This document shows positions 26,008 to 34,408 of a DNA stretch of 64,000 bases, in pieces (within the stretch, counting starts at the first letter, position 1; every line of letters begins with the position of its first letter). The DNA is taken from positions 124,001 through 188,000 of the forward strand of contig JAHHHU010000004.1 in the NCBI GenBank assembly GCA_019359175.1, given 5' to 3'. The notes under the pieces were generated by a model. The model was not told the origin of the DNA. It made no database searches and saw only the letters and a program-made list of their open reading frames with translations. Position numbers and translations under genes: made by a program. This DNA comes from Phormidium tanganyikae FI6-MK23 (GTDB lineage: Bacteria; Cyanobacteriota; Cyanobacteriia; Leptolyngbyales; Leptolyngbyaceae).

Positions 26008-26976
26008 ATGTCTTCAACTGTTTCTAGCCCAACCCGTACCATCAAGATCGCTTCCCGCAAGAGCCAACTCGCATTAGTGCAGACCTATTGGGTGCAAGAG
26101 CAGTTACAAAAGGCTTTTCCCGATCGCACTTTTGAAGTCCACACGATGAATACTCAAGGCGACAAAATCCTTGATGTTGCCTTAGCAAAAATTGGTGATA
26201 AAGGACTATTCACGAAGGAACTCGAAGATGGAATGCTCAACGGCGACACCGATTTTGCAGTGCATTCTCTCAAAGATTTACCGACTCGACTCCCTGAAGG
26301 TTTAATGCTCGGCTGTGTGACAGAGCGCGAAGATCCCGCAGATGCCTTGGTCGTGCATGAAAAGCACAAAGATAAAGACCTCGCTTCATTGCCAGAAGGT
26401 TCGATCATCGGAACATCGTCGCTGCGTCGGTTGGCTCAGTTGCGTCATCACTATCCGCATCTCAGCTTCAAAGATGTGCGGGGTAATGTGATCACGCGCT
26501 TGGCGAAATTGGATTCGGGCGAATATGATGCGCTAATTTTGGCGGCTGCCGGATTGAATCGATTGGAATTAAGCGATCGTATTCATCTCCTGATTCCGCC
26601 CGAAATTTCTCTTCATGCCGTGGGACAAGGTGCGCTTGGAATCGAATGCCGCGAAGGAGATACCGAAATTCTCGACATTCTCAAAGTGCTGCAACATCAG
26701 CCGACCGCTAACCGCTGTTATGCAGAACGGGCATTTTTGCGAGAATTAGAAGGCGGTTGCCAAGTGCCCATCGGCGTGAACACCACGATCGAAGGTGATA
26801 CTTTGACGCTGACTGGAATTGTCGCAAGTTTAGACGGTCAGAGGCTTGTGAAAGATAGCGTTTCGGGACTTGCAACCGATGCCGAGAAACTTGGAACCGA
26901 ACTTGCACATCGAGCGAAAGAACAAGGCGCGCAAGAAATTCTCAACGAGATTTTCGCCACGATTAATCGCAGCTAA
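26008..26976 (+). CDS. hemC: Hydroxymethylbilane synthase (porphobilinogen deaminase)
   Basis: 322 residues, normal length. It joins four porphobilinogen molecules into hydroxymethylbilane for haem and chlorophyll synthesis in the cytosol. [20 protein letters not shown] and [26 protein letters not shown] are domain 1 signatures, [11 protein letters not shown] follows, [13 protein letters not shown] holds the Cys that carries the dipyrromethane cofactor, and [14 protein letters not shown] includes the Arg-rich substrate site. About 290 bases separate it from the divergent upstream gene; no clear operon partner. Confidence 0.95.
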   Translation: MSSTVSSPTRTIKIASRKSQLALVQTYWVQEQLQKAFPDRTFEVHTMNTQGDKILDVALAKIGDKGLFTKELEDGMLNGDTDFAVHSLKDLPTRLPEGLMLGCVTEREDPADALVVHEKHKDKDLASLPEGSIIGTSSLRRLAQLRHHYPHLSFKDVRGNVITRLAKLDSGEYDALILAAAGLNRLELSDRIHLLIPPEISLHAVGQGALGIECREGDTEILDILKVLQHQPTANRCYAERAFLRELEGGCQVPIGVNTTIEGDTLTLTGIVASLDGQRLVKDSVSGLATDAEKLGTELAHRAKEQGAQEILNEIFATINRS

Positions 26977-27045
26977 ACGATCGCGCTCGTAAAGTTCGAT
27001 AATAGGAAACGCACTATAGGCGAACCGCTATCCGGAGAACACATC

Positions 27046-27792
27046 ATGGCGCAAACGATCGCGCAATCCCCTCTAGACATTCCAAGTTTAGATGCGGAAC
27101 TCTCAACCCAAAGCCCGCAGAAAATCTTGGCGCGGGCATTAGATCAATTTGACAACATTGCGATCTCGTTCAGTGGCGCGGAAGATGTCGTGCTGATTGA
27201 CATGGCGCACCGTCTAAACAAAAAGGTTCAGGTGTTTAGCCTCGATACGGGGCGGCTTCACGCAGAAACTTACCAGTTTATTGAGCAAGTCAGAAAGCAC
27301 TACGGAATTACGATCGACATTCTTTGCCCCGACACCGAAAAAGTTCAGAAACTCGTCAGCGAGAAAGGACTGTTCAGCTTCTACGAAGACGGACACAATG
27401 AATGCTGCGGAATTCGCAAAGTTGAACCGCTGCGCCGCAAGCTCGGAACGCTGGATGCTTGGATCACGGGGCAACGCAAGGATCAAAACCCTTCCACTCG
27501 TGCAACGGTTCCAGTTGTTCAAGTTGATACCGCATTCTCATCAGACGATCGCGAACTCATCAAGTTCAATCCATTGGCGAACTGGTCTTCTGCGGATGTG
27601 TGGCTGTACATTCGAGGCTTTGAAGTGCCTTACAATCCGCTGCACGAAAAAGGCTTTGTCAGCATCGGCTGTGAACCTTGTACCAGAGCCGTTCTGCCAA
27701 ATCAGCACGAGCGAGAAGGACGCTGGTGGTGGGAAGATGCAACGAAAAAAGAGTGTGGACTACACGCGATTAATCCGAGTAAATCAGCTTAA
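27046..27792 (+). CDS. cysH: Phosphoadenylyl/adenylyl-sulfate reductase with 4Fe-4S motif
   Basis: 248 residues. It reduces activated sulfate to sulfite using thioredoxin. [15 protein letters not shown] is the PP-loop, and KKECGLH near the C-terminus holds the catalytic Cys237. Cys120-Cys121 (ECCGIRK) and Cys209/Cys212 (GCEPC) form the paired Cys pattern that binds 4Fe-4S in APS reductases; classic enterobacterial PAPS reductases lack it. So the substrate may be APS rather than PAPS. Upstream GGAGAA gives a good ribosome site. Its 3' end overlaps the convergent Uma2 pseudogene by nine bases. Confidence 0.9.
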   Translation: MAQTIAQSPLDIPSLDAELSTQSPQKILARALDQFDNIAISFSGAEDVVLIDMAHRLNKKVQVFSLDTGRLHAETYQFIEQVRKHYGITIDILCPDTEKVQKLVSEKGLFSFYEDGHNECCGIRKVEPLRRKLGTLDAWITGQRKDQNPSTRATVPVVQVDTAFSSDDRELIKFNPLANWSSADVWLYIRGFEVPYNPLHEKGFVSIGCEPCTRAVLPNQHEREGRWWWEDATKKECGLHAINPSKSA

Positions 27793-28445
27793 GCGGTTTC
27801 TAAATTCCTGATGTTCTGGACTGCTCAATCCGATTTGTAAGTTTGCTAAGACGGCTGCGATATCGCCTTGCTGAAGTGAGGCGATCGCAAGCCATAGTCC
27901 CGGAAAAACTCGACTTTTGATCACACCGTCTTCTGGTTCTAACTCTACATACTCGCTGTCTTGTAGTTGAAACCAGCGAATCTGATTTTCGTAAATTTGC
28001 CAAACCAAATATTCTTTCACGCCATTTCGACGATAAGCATTTAATTTGGCATTGAGATCGACCGATGCGCTACTCGCTGCAACTTCGACCACGAGTTCCG
28101 GCGCACCTTTGATGTAGTCATCCTCGGTGATTCGAGATCGCCCCCTGCTTCTGGTTCAATCCGCAGTAAAGCATCTGGCTGTGGTTCGTTATCAAGATCT
28201 AGGCGAACAGCAGCATTATCTTCAATGTCAACCCCTGGAGTCGCAGCAACATAAGTTGTGAGCCAACCGATGATAAAAGCGTGGGGTCTGCCATGTTGTT
28301 TTGCTCGGACGGGGGATGCCACGTATACGACTCCTTCAATTAATTCGGCTTTGAGATGGGGTGCTTGAGCATAACGGCGCTCGAACTCGGTGCGGGAAAG
28401 ACGATCGCCGCTTTCTAAACGAGGAGTAAAAACTTGGCTAACCAT
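27784..28445 (-). pseudogene. Uma2/DUF820-family nuclease-like gene, frameshifted
   Basis: Uma2 proteins have a restriction-endonuclease-like fold and are hugely expanded in cyanobacteria; function unclear. The N-terminal part (28445 to about 28145) carries LSRTEFERRY, KAELIEGVVYVASPV and QPDALLRIEPEAGG. The C-terminal part, in another frame, continues with VVEVAASSASVDLNAKLNAYRRNGVKEYLVWQ, the conserved E-x-S/A core. Adding one G to the five-G run (C-run on the plus strand, 28141-28145) restores a single frame through RSRITEDDYIKGAPELVVEV. So either a one-base deletion broke the gene or the base is missing from the sequence. Confidence 0.85.
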
Positions 28446-28529
28446 AGTACGACCTCAGCATTTCTCTAATTTTGACATATCGGAAAATCGCCATGCCATC
28501 GGCACACGTTAACGTGACCGCAAAATCGG

Positions 28530-28535
28530 TATGAT
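28530..28535 (+). promoter_or_regulatory. Candidate -10 box of glgA
   Basis: TATGAT, five of six matches to TATAAT, 47 bases before the chosen glgA start. A GTTAAC or TTAACG stretch lies at roughly the -35 position. It overlaps the alternative glgA start at 28531, which argues against that start. Weak evidence without transcript data. Confidence 0.3.
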
Positions 28536-28581
28536 GACAGTGCGAAACCAGAAAAGCGCAAAACCAGAGAGGGAAAGCCAA

Positions 28582-30000
28582 ATGCGGATTTTGTTTGTGG
28601 CGGCGGAAGCAGCACCGATCGCGAAAGTGGGAGGCATGGGAGATGTCGTTGGCGCATTGCCCAAAGTGCTGAAAGCGATGGGGCATGATGTCCGGATTTT
28701 TCTGCCGTATTTTGGCTTTCTCAATGACAAGATTAAGGTTCCGGCTGAACCAGTTTGGCAAGGCGACGCGATGTTTAATGCCTTCTCGGTGTATGAGACG
28801 GTGCTGCCGGGAACTGATGTGCCGCTTTATTTGATGGGTCATCCGGTGTTTGATCCGCGTCGAATTTATGGCGGAGAAGATGAGGATTGGCGGTTTACTT
28901 TTTTTGCAAATGGCGCGGCTGAGTTTGCCTGGAACTATTGGAAGCCGCAGATTATGCACTGTCATGATTGGCATACGGGAATGATTCCGGTGTGGATGCA
29001 CCAAGATCCCGATATTGCGACGATTTTTACGATTCACAATTTGGCGTATCAAGGTCCTTGGCGCTGGAAATTGGAGCAGATGACGTGGTGCCCTTGGTAT
29101 ATGCAGGGTCATAACACGATGGCGGCGGCAGTTCAGTATGCGAATTGGGTGACGACGGTTTCGCCCACGTATGCGGAGCAGATTCAGACCCCAACGTATG
29201 GGGAAACGCTCGAAGGATTGCTGTCGTTTATTAGTGGGCGCGTCTCTGGAATTGTGAACGGGATTGATACGGAAGCTTATGATCCAGAAGTGGATAAAGC
29301 TCTGACGAAACCTTTTACGGCTGAAACGATCGACGATCGCATCGCCAATAAAATCGCGCTCCAAGAAGAAGTCGGACTCGAAGTGAATTCCAAAGCGTTC
29401 TTAATTGGAATGGTTTCGCGCTTGGTTGAGCAGAAAGGATTGGATTTGGTGATTCAGATTCTCGATCGCTATCTCGCGTACACGGATTCTCAGTTTGTCT
29501 TGTTGGGAACAGGCGATCGTTACTACGAAACCCAGATGTGGCAGCTATCCTCGCGCTATCCCGGTCGAATGTCGGTGTATTTGCTCTACAACGATGCTTT
29601 GGCACGTCGCATCTATGCGGGATCGGATGGGTTCTTGATGCCGTCTCGATTTGAGCCTTGTGGCATTAGTCAAATGTTGGCGATGCGGTATGGATGTGTG
29701 CCGATCGTGCGGCGAACGGGCGGATTAGTCGATACAGTTTCGCACAATGATCCAGACAATCATGCGGGAACGGGATATTGTTTCGATCGCTATGAGCCGT
29801 TAGATCTCTTTACCTCGATGGTGCGAGCGAATGAAGCCTATCGATTTAAAGGATTGTGGAAAGAACTTCAGCAGCGGGGAATGGAGCAGAACTTTAGCTG
29901 GAAAAACTCAGCCGTTGAATACGATCAATTGTACAAACGGGTGATGGGGCTACCAGAAGAAGAGGAAAGCGCGATCGTAAAAGAATTAGTGCAAGGCTAA
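28582..30000 (+). CDS. glgA: Glycogen synthase (ADP-glucose)
   Basis: 472-residue GT5 enzyme that extends alpha-1,4-glucan chains from ADP-glucose in the cytosol. The N-terminus [22 protein letters not shown] contains the KxGG donor motif. [14 protein letters not shown] and TIHNLAYQG are typical of domain 1, and [50 protein letters not shown] of domain 2. The frame opens at ATG 28531, but the ATG at 28582 gives the family N-terminus, follows a GAGAGGG stretch and leaves room for a promoter. It is followed by an acyltransferase gene 99 bases on. Confidence 0.94.
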   Translation: MRILFVAAEAAPIAKVGGMGDVVGALPKVLKAMGHDVRIFLPYFGFLNDKIKVPAEPVWQGDAMFNAFSVYETVLPGTDVPLYLMGHPVFDPRRIYGGEDEDWRFTFFANGAAEFAWNYWKPQIMHCHDWHTGMIPVWMHQDPDIATIFTIHNLAYQGPWRWKLEQMTWCPWYMQGHNTMAAAVQYANWVTTVSPTYAEQIQTPTYGETLEGLLSFISGRVSGIVNGIDTEAYDPEVDKALTKPFTAETIDDRIANKIALQEEVGLEVNSKAFLIGMVSRLVEQKGLDLVIQILDRYLAYTDSQFVLLGTGDRYYETQMWQLSSRYPGRMSVYLLYNDALARRIYAGSDGFLMPSRFEPCGISQMLAMRYGCVPIVRRTGGLVDTVSHNDPDNHAGTGYCFDRYEPLDLFTSMVRANEAYRFKGLWKELQQRGMEQNFSWKNSAVEYDQLYKRVMGLPEEEESAIVKELVQG

Positions 30001-30099
30001 GAATTGCGGCTTACGATTGGATGTTCTAGCCTCAGGGAAGATCTGTTGCGATCGCGATCTGCGGTATTCCAATTAAGTAACCTGGCTCACATTGCGCTT

Positions 30100-31062
30100 A
30101 TGCCTTTCCAGTTTTCCTGGTTTGATTGGTTCTGTTTTTGGTATCCGCCTGGATGGTTGATTCTGTTTAATCGCCATTGGCAACATTATCATGTTGATCC
30201 GGATGGCTGGAACTGGCTGGAATATGCGCTGTTCTTGATTCCTGGGGGCTTTTATTTGGCGTTGCTGATTCGGTGGATTCGCTTGGGATTTCGATCGCCT
30301 AAATCTGAATCCACCGAACCTGATCCGGCTTATCAGAAAGCCTTTCGAGAAGAGATCTTATTGCCGATCGTCACTCGCTATTTTCGGGCTGAGTTGCATC
30401 AGATTGAGAACTTGCCAAAACATCCACCCACGATCGTCACGCTCAATCATGCCGGAATGTGTTTTCCCTGGGATTTCGTCTGTTTAGGGGTGCTGCTCGG
30501 TCAGAAAACTGGATGGTTTGTGCAACCCGTAGCGCATCCGATCTTTTTTGATCATCCTTGGCTGGTGTGGTGGTTGCCGCGTGGATGGGCACGGGTATTG
30601 GGCGGAGTGCGGGCAGAACGCGAGAGTTTTGAATCCGCGATAGCGCAAGAAACAGTTTTGCTGTATGCTCCCGAAAGTTGGAGAGGTTTAGCAAAAGGCT
30701 GGAAACGCCGCTATCAGCTAGAAACGTTTGATCCGAGTTTTATGCGGTTGAGTGTGAAATATCAAGTGCCGATCGCGCCTACTGTTTGCATTGGAAATGA
30801 ATTTCTGCATCCGTGGACAGTGAATTCTAAACGGTTGGCGCGATGGTTGAAAATGCCATTGTTGCCAGTGTCTCCTTTACTGTTGTTATTTGTATTGTTT
30901 CCATCGTTGGGCGTATGGGCAATGAGAACGCGATTGAAGTATTATTTTCAACCGCTACAGTTACCACCAAAAGAGAAGCTCACTCGATCGCAGCTTTACG
31001 ATCGAGCCGAAAATTTGCGATCGCAGTTACAACAAGAAATTAACGACAAGCTAATCCGGTAA
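30100..31062 (+). CDS. PlsC-like acyltransferase (1-acyl-glycerol-3-phosphate type)
   Basis: 320-residue membrane-associated acyltransferase. The first 75 residues are rich in Trp and hydrophobic residues (FDWFCFWYPPGWLILF and ALFLIPGGFYLALLIRW, one or two membrane segments). The acyltransferase core has VTLNHAGMCFPWDFV (His and Asp of an expanded HX4D-like motif), VLGGVRAERESFESA and LLYAPESWRGLAKGW, in the place of the PEGTR box. The substrate may be a lysophospholipid or another acyl acceptor. The ATG at 30100 is chosen over TTG 30004, which adds residues with no match. It overlaps the convergent gene by 23 bases. Confidence 0.72.
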   Translation: MPFQFSWFDWFCFWYPPGWLILFNRHWQHYHVDPDGWNWLEYALFLIPGGFYLALLIRWIRLGFRSPKSESTEPDPAYQKAFREEILLPIVTRYFRAELHQIENLPKHPPTIVTLNHAGMCFPWDFVCLGVLLGQKTGWFVQPVAHPIFFDHPWLVWWLPRGWARVLGGVRAERESFESAIAQETVLLYAPESWRGLAKGWKRRYQLETFDPSFMRLSVKYQVPIAPTVCIGNEFLHPWTVNSKRLARWLKMPLLPVSPLLLLFVLFPSLGVWAMRTRLKYYFQPLQLPPKEKLTRSQLYDRAENLRSQLQQEINDKLIR

Positions 31063-31450
31063 ACGGATCAACCGGAATCGGAGATGAGATCGGGCTACCA
31101 TAAATCACGCTGCCACAGTAAGAACTTCTGTTGTAGCCTGGATTCACAATCACAGTTCTTGGAACGACAATCACCGTCGGATTGCGAAACCCTGGGGAAT
31201 AAACTCTAGGAGAATATACATTCGGATACACGCGTCTGTAGGGATCGTAGAAGCTTCTGCGAGGAACCACCCGATTGCGATAGGGGCGATAGTTGCCGCC
31301 GTAAGGAGTTCCGATCGAGAAACCAAACGAAGGTGATCCGATCGACACGCCGAATCCAGACGATCGAATCCGATGATAGCCAGCGTGGGCGGGTAACATT
31401 GGCGCAAGTACGATCGCACTCGCAACCAGACAAGAAATAAATTTAAACAT
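31040..31450 (-). CDS. Small secreted Tyr/Arg/Pro/Ser-rich protein
   Basis: 136 residues, function unknown. Residues 1-23 are a clear signal peptide (FISCLVASAIVLAPMLPAHA). The mature protein is low in complexity, with GVSIGSPSFGFSIGTPYGG and repeated YRR/YSP/RVVPRRS patterns, pI probably high. Two Cys residues near the end (SSYCGS, GLACR) may form a disulfide. GGGGATGTC just upstream of the ATG supports the start at 31450; the frame is open to 31558 without a better start. Similar secreted proteins are common next to unrelated genes in cyanobacteria. Confidence 0.65.
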   Translation of the reverse strand: MFKFISCLVASAIVLAPMLPAHAGYHRIRSSGFGVSIGSPSFGFSIGTPYGGNYRPYRNRVVPRRSFYDPYRRVYPNVYSPRVYSPGFRNPTVIVVPRTVIVNPGYNRSSYCGSVIYGSPISSPIPVDPFTGLACR

Positions 31451-31497
31451 GACATCCCCAAAGTAAAACGAAAAGTTGCCTTGAGTAGATGCACCAT

Positions 31498-32724
31498 TTA
31501 GACGCTTAGTTTTGACGGATGAGCGATCGCATTTCCCGCAATCCAACCCGTCGTCCAAGCGCTCTGAAAATTGAAACCGCCTGTGATACCATCAATATCT
31601 AATATTTCACCCGCAAAATAAAGACCTGGACAACAACGGCTTTCCATTGTTTTGAAATTGATCTCTTTGAGGTTCACGCCGCCACAAGTGACAAATTCTT
31701 CTTTAAATGCACCTTTGCCAGAAATTTGATAACTGCCTTGGGTGAGTTCTTGAATTAACTGATTCAAAGTTTTGTTGGATAGTTCTGCCCATCTGCGATC
31801 GTGATCAATGCCCACTGTTTCAGTCAACCGTTCCCACAATCGACGCGGCAACATTACCGGGCAATTTGCGGAAACCGTTTTCTGTGGAATCTGATTTCTC
31901 ACAGCAGTTAGTTCTTGGCGCAATTGTTCTGTGTTCTGTTTTGGCAACCAATTGATTGTGAGTTGTGCTTGGTAGCGATGATCGTGGAGTTCTCTCGCTG
32001 CCCATGCGGAAAGCTTCAGAACCGCAGGCGCACTTAAGCCCCAATGTGTGATTAACAATGCTCCGGTTTGTTCAAATTTCGCTTCCCCGACTTGTAATTT
32101 GAGGCGAACGGGATCAACGGAAACGCCAGCGAGATCGGTTAAGCGATCGTCCTTCACATTAAAGGTAAACAGCGACGGAACCGGATTGATGATTGAATGC
32201 CCCAATGATTTCGCAAATTGATATCCTTGCGGACTGCTTCCGGTCGCGATGAGAACTTGATCAGCGGTGAGAACTTGACCGGAACGAAGCTCGATCGAGA
32301 ATTCTTCGCCCGATTTTGTTACCGATTTCACCGGAGCTTGCGTGTAGATTTTTACCCCTAAATCGGCTGCTTGATTGAATAAACAATCTGCGATCGTGCG
32401 TGAATCATCGGTAATCGGAAAAATCCGCCCATCGGATTCTGTTTTGAGTTTGACATCTCGATCTGTAAACCATTCGATCGTATGTTTCGCTTGAAACTGA
32501 GAAAATGCCCCTCGCAAGGCTTTTCCTCCTCTCGGATAGTTCTGCACTAATAACGACGGCTCAAAACACGCATGAGTCACATTACAGCGACCGCCGCCCG
32601 AAACTAAGACTTTCGCCAAACATTGCCGACCTGCTTCGAGCAACGTGACTTCGGCTCCCGATCGCGCCGCACAAATCGCTCCAAAAAATCCCGCCGCGCC
32701 ACCACCGATTACAACTAACTTCAC
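31498..32724 (-). CDS. BaiN/HI0933-family NAD(P)/FAD-dependent oxidoreductase
   Basis: 408 residues of the HI0933 flavoprotein family. VVIGGGAAGFFGAICAA is the FAD site, AKVLVSGGGRCNVTHA is the family signature, VLIATGSSPQGYQFAKSLGHSIINPVPSLFTF follows, and GVNLKEINFKTMESRCCPGLYFAGEILDIDGITGGFNFQ is the C-terminal hallmark. The enzyme activity of most members is unknown; a few act as reductases. I use the GTG at 32724. A TTG at 32736 is four codons further upstream. It is 47 bases upstream of the small secreted protein gene on the same strand. Confidence 0.88.
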   Translation of the reverse strand: MKLVVIGGGAAGFFGAICAARSGAEVTLLEAGRQCLAKVLVSGGGRCNVTHACFEPSLLVQNYPRGGKALRGAFSQFQAKHTIEWFTDRDVKLKTESDGRIFPITDDSRTIADCLFNQAADLGVKIYTQAPVKSVTKSGEEFSIELRSGQVLTADQVLIATGSSPQGYQFAKSLGHSIINPVPSLFTFNVKDDRLTDLAGVSVDPVRLKLQVGEAKFEQTGALLITHWGLSAPAVLKLSAWAARELHDHRYQAQLTINWLPKQNTEQLRQELTAVRNQIPQKTVSANCPVMLPRRLWERLTETVGIDHDRRWAELSNKTLNQLIQELTQGSYQISGKGAFKEEFVTCGGVNLKEINFKTMESRCCPGLYFAGEILDIDGITGGFNFQSAWTTGWIAGNAIAHPSKLSV

Positions 32725-32830
32725 CGCTCTACCCAAATTAGAATCTTGATCTTAGGCGATTCGATCCAGAGACAGATCTCAGAATCGCATCCTCAAAGAT
32801 TAAGATTTTAGAAGTCTTCAATTAAACGCT

Positions 32831-33301
32831 ATGCAATCTCATCGGGAAAGTACGATCGCACGATTACGATCTCTGACGCATCTCCTCGACAATGCCTTTC
32901 CGATTCCAGGCACAAAATACCGAATTGGAATCGATCCAATCATCGGATTATTACCGGGTGGCGGAGATGTCGCGATGTCGTTTGTCTCGTCGTACATTTT
33001 GGTCGAAGCAGCGCGATTGGGTCTACCGCGCCCAGCCTTGCTGCGAATGTTGTGGAATTTGATTCTCGATGCGCTGCTTGGAATCATTCCGATGGCTGGC
33101 GATTTTGTGGATTTGGCGTGGAAGGCAAACAGTAAAAATCTGGCACTGATCGAAGCGCACTTAGCCAAACCCGGACAACAGACAAAAGCGGATTATCTTT
33201 TTGTAGCATTGCTGATTTTGGTCTTTCTAACGGTGGTGATTGCGATCGGAGCATTAACAGTATTTTTGATTGGTGCGATTTGGAATGCGATCGCGGCATA
33301 A
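32831..33301 (+). CDS. DUF4112 small membrane protein
   Basis: 156 residues of the DUF4112 family. FPIPGTKYRIGIDPIIGLLPGGGDVAMSFVSSYI and NLILDALLGIIPMAGDFVDLAWKANSKNLALIEAHL are the family's two conserved blocks. Two or three membrane segments, including a C-terminal one (ALLILVFLTVVIAIGALTVFLIG). Function unknown. It is transcribed in the same direction as the next gene with a 46-base gap, and diverges from the BaiN-like gene. Confidence 0.85.
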   Translation: MQSHRESTIARLRSLTHLLDNAFPIPGTKYRIGIDPIIGLLPGGGDVAMSFVSSYILVEAARLGLPRPALLRMLWNLILDALLGIIPMAGDFVDLAWKANSKNLALIEAHLAKPGQQTKADYLFVALLILVFLTVVIAIGALTVFLIGAIWNAIAA

Positions 33302-33347
33302 CGCAGCAAAGATGCAATAATGATGCGGCTGTTTTTCTCTTCTCCTA

Positions 33348-34406
33348 ATGACGCGCTCGAAGACCCTTCTCACTCCCGAAGCATTAGAACCCACCGAATT
33401 CAATTTTGATCTTCCCGATCCAAACGACGATCTCATCAAGGAGCTTGAATTTCAGCAGCAAATCGAGCAAGCGTGGCAAGTATGCGATCGCTTTGATCTT
33501 CAAACTGATATTTGGCGTGGACGAATTCTCAGAGCGGTGCGAGATCGGGAGAAACAGCGAGCAGAAGGACGCGGAACAGGATTTCTGAATTGGTTAAAAG
33601 ATCGCGAAATCAGCAAAACACAAGCCTATAAATTAATCGAATTAGCAAACAGTGCAGACACACTTTTAGCAGGCGGACATATTGAACCCGAAGACGTGAA
33701 TCGGTTTAGCAAACAGGCATTTGTCGAAACGGCTCAGTCGGAACCGGAAGTTCAGCAGCTTGTAGGCGATGCAGCGAAACGAGGCGATCGTATTACTCGT
33801 CGAGAAGTGCGGCAATTGTCCGACGATTGGACAGCGATGAGTTCGGATCTGCTCCCCGAAGAACTCCGGGAAAAAGTCGTTGATCAAACGATTCCGACTC
33901 GTTTTGTTGCACCGTTGGTCAGACATTTACAAAAACTACCCGAATCGCATCAATCTTCGATTCGACAAGCGATCGCAGACCATCCTGATCTCGATACCTT
34001 AAAGCAAGCAACCGGAGAAGCACGATCGCTTTCTCGATATCTCGAAGCGGCTCCCCAAGTTCAAGCGCTGAATGATGAATCGATCGACATTGAAAACGCA
34101 CTGGATGAAGCAATGCGATTAGGCTGTCTCAATTCTGCGGCTGAGTTGGTGAATCAAGCGGCACAGTTAGAACACGCGATCGCCAAACTTTACCTAACTT
34201 GGAAACGGGTCAATTCTCTATCTGACAAGCTTTACGAAGAGACGGGCGCGAGTACACCGAATCTACGATCGATGCTGAAATCGCTCGAACGGTTGTCGAG
34301 TAACTCGATCGAATTTTACTTTGGCGATCCGAGAGGCGACAATTTCTCGCACACGATTCGCCTGAAACTCGAAGACGATCAAGTTTCAAACTTAGAAGAA
34401 CAATGA
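33348..34406 (+). CDS. Conserved cyanobacterial protein, possible DNA-binding HTH
   Basis: 352 residues. I do not recognise the family. It has no signal or membrane segment. Residues 60-105 (LRAVRDREKQRAEGRGTGF then LNWLKDREISKTQAYKLIELANSA) read like a helix-turn-helix with a recognition-like helix ISKTQAYKLIELA, as seen in ParB/KorB-like or DUF3102-like proteins. Residues 145-160 (AKRGDRITRREVRQL) could be a second HTH. The C-terminal third is helical and rich in Leu and Ala. It may bind DNA, but this is a guess from pattern. Confidence 0.6.
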   Translation: MTRSKTLLTPEALEPTEFNFDLPDPNDDLIKELEFQQQIEQAWQVCDRFDLQTDIWRGRILRAVRDREKQRAEGRGTGFLNWLKDREISKTQAYKLIELANSADTLLAGGHIEPEDVNRFSKQAFVETAQSEPEVQQLVGDAAKRGDRITRREVRQLSDDWTAMSSDLLPEELREKVVDQTIPTRFVAPLVRHLQKLPESHQSSIRQAIADHPDLDTLKQATGEARSLSRYLEAAPQVQALNDESIDIENALDEAMRLGCLNSAAELVNQAAQLEHAIAKLYLTWKRVNSLSDKLYEETGASTPNLRSMLKSLERLSSNSIEFYFGDPRGDNFSHTIRLKLEDDQVSNLEEQ

Positions 34407-34408
34407 CT

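Noticed and set aside
28438-29364. 308-codon ORF on the minus strand inside glgA
   Set aside because: It is the antisense shadow of glgA, very rich in Arg, His and Ile, with no family pattern.
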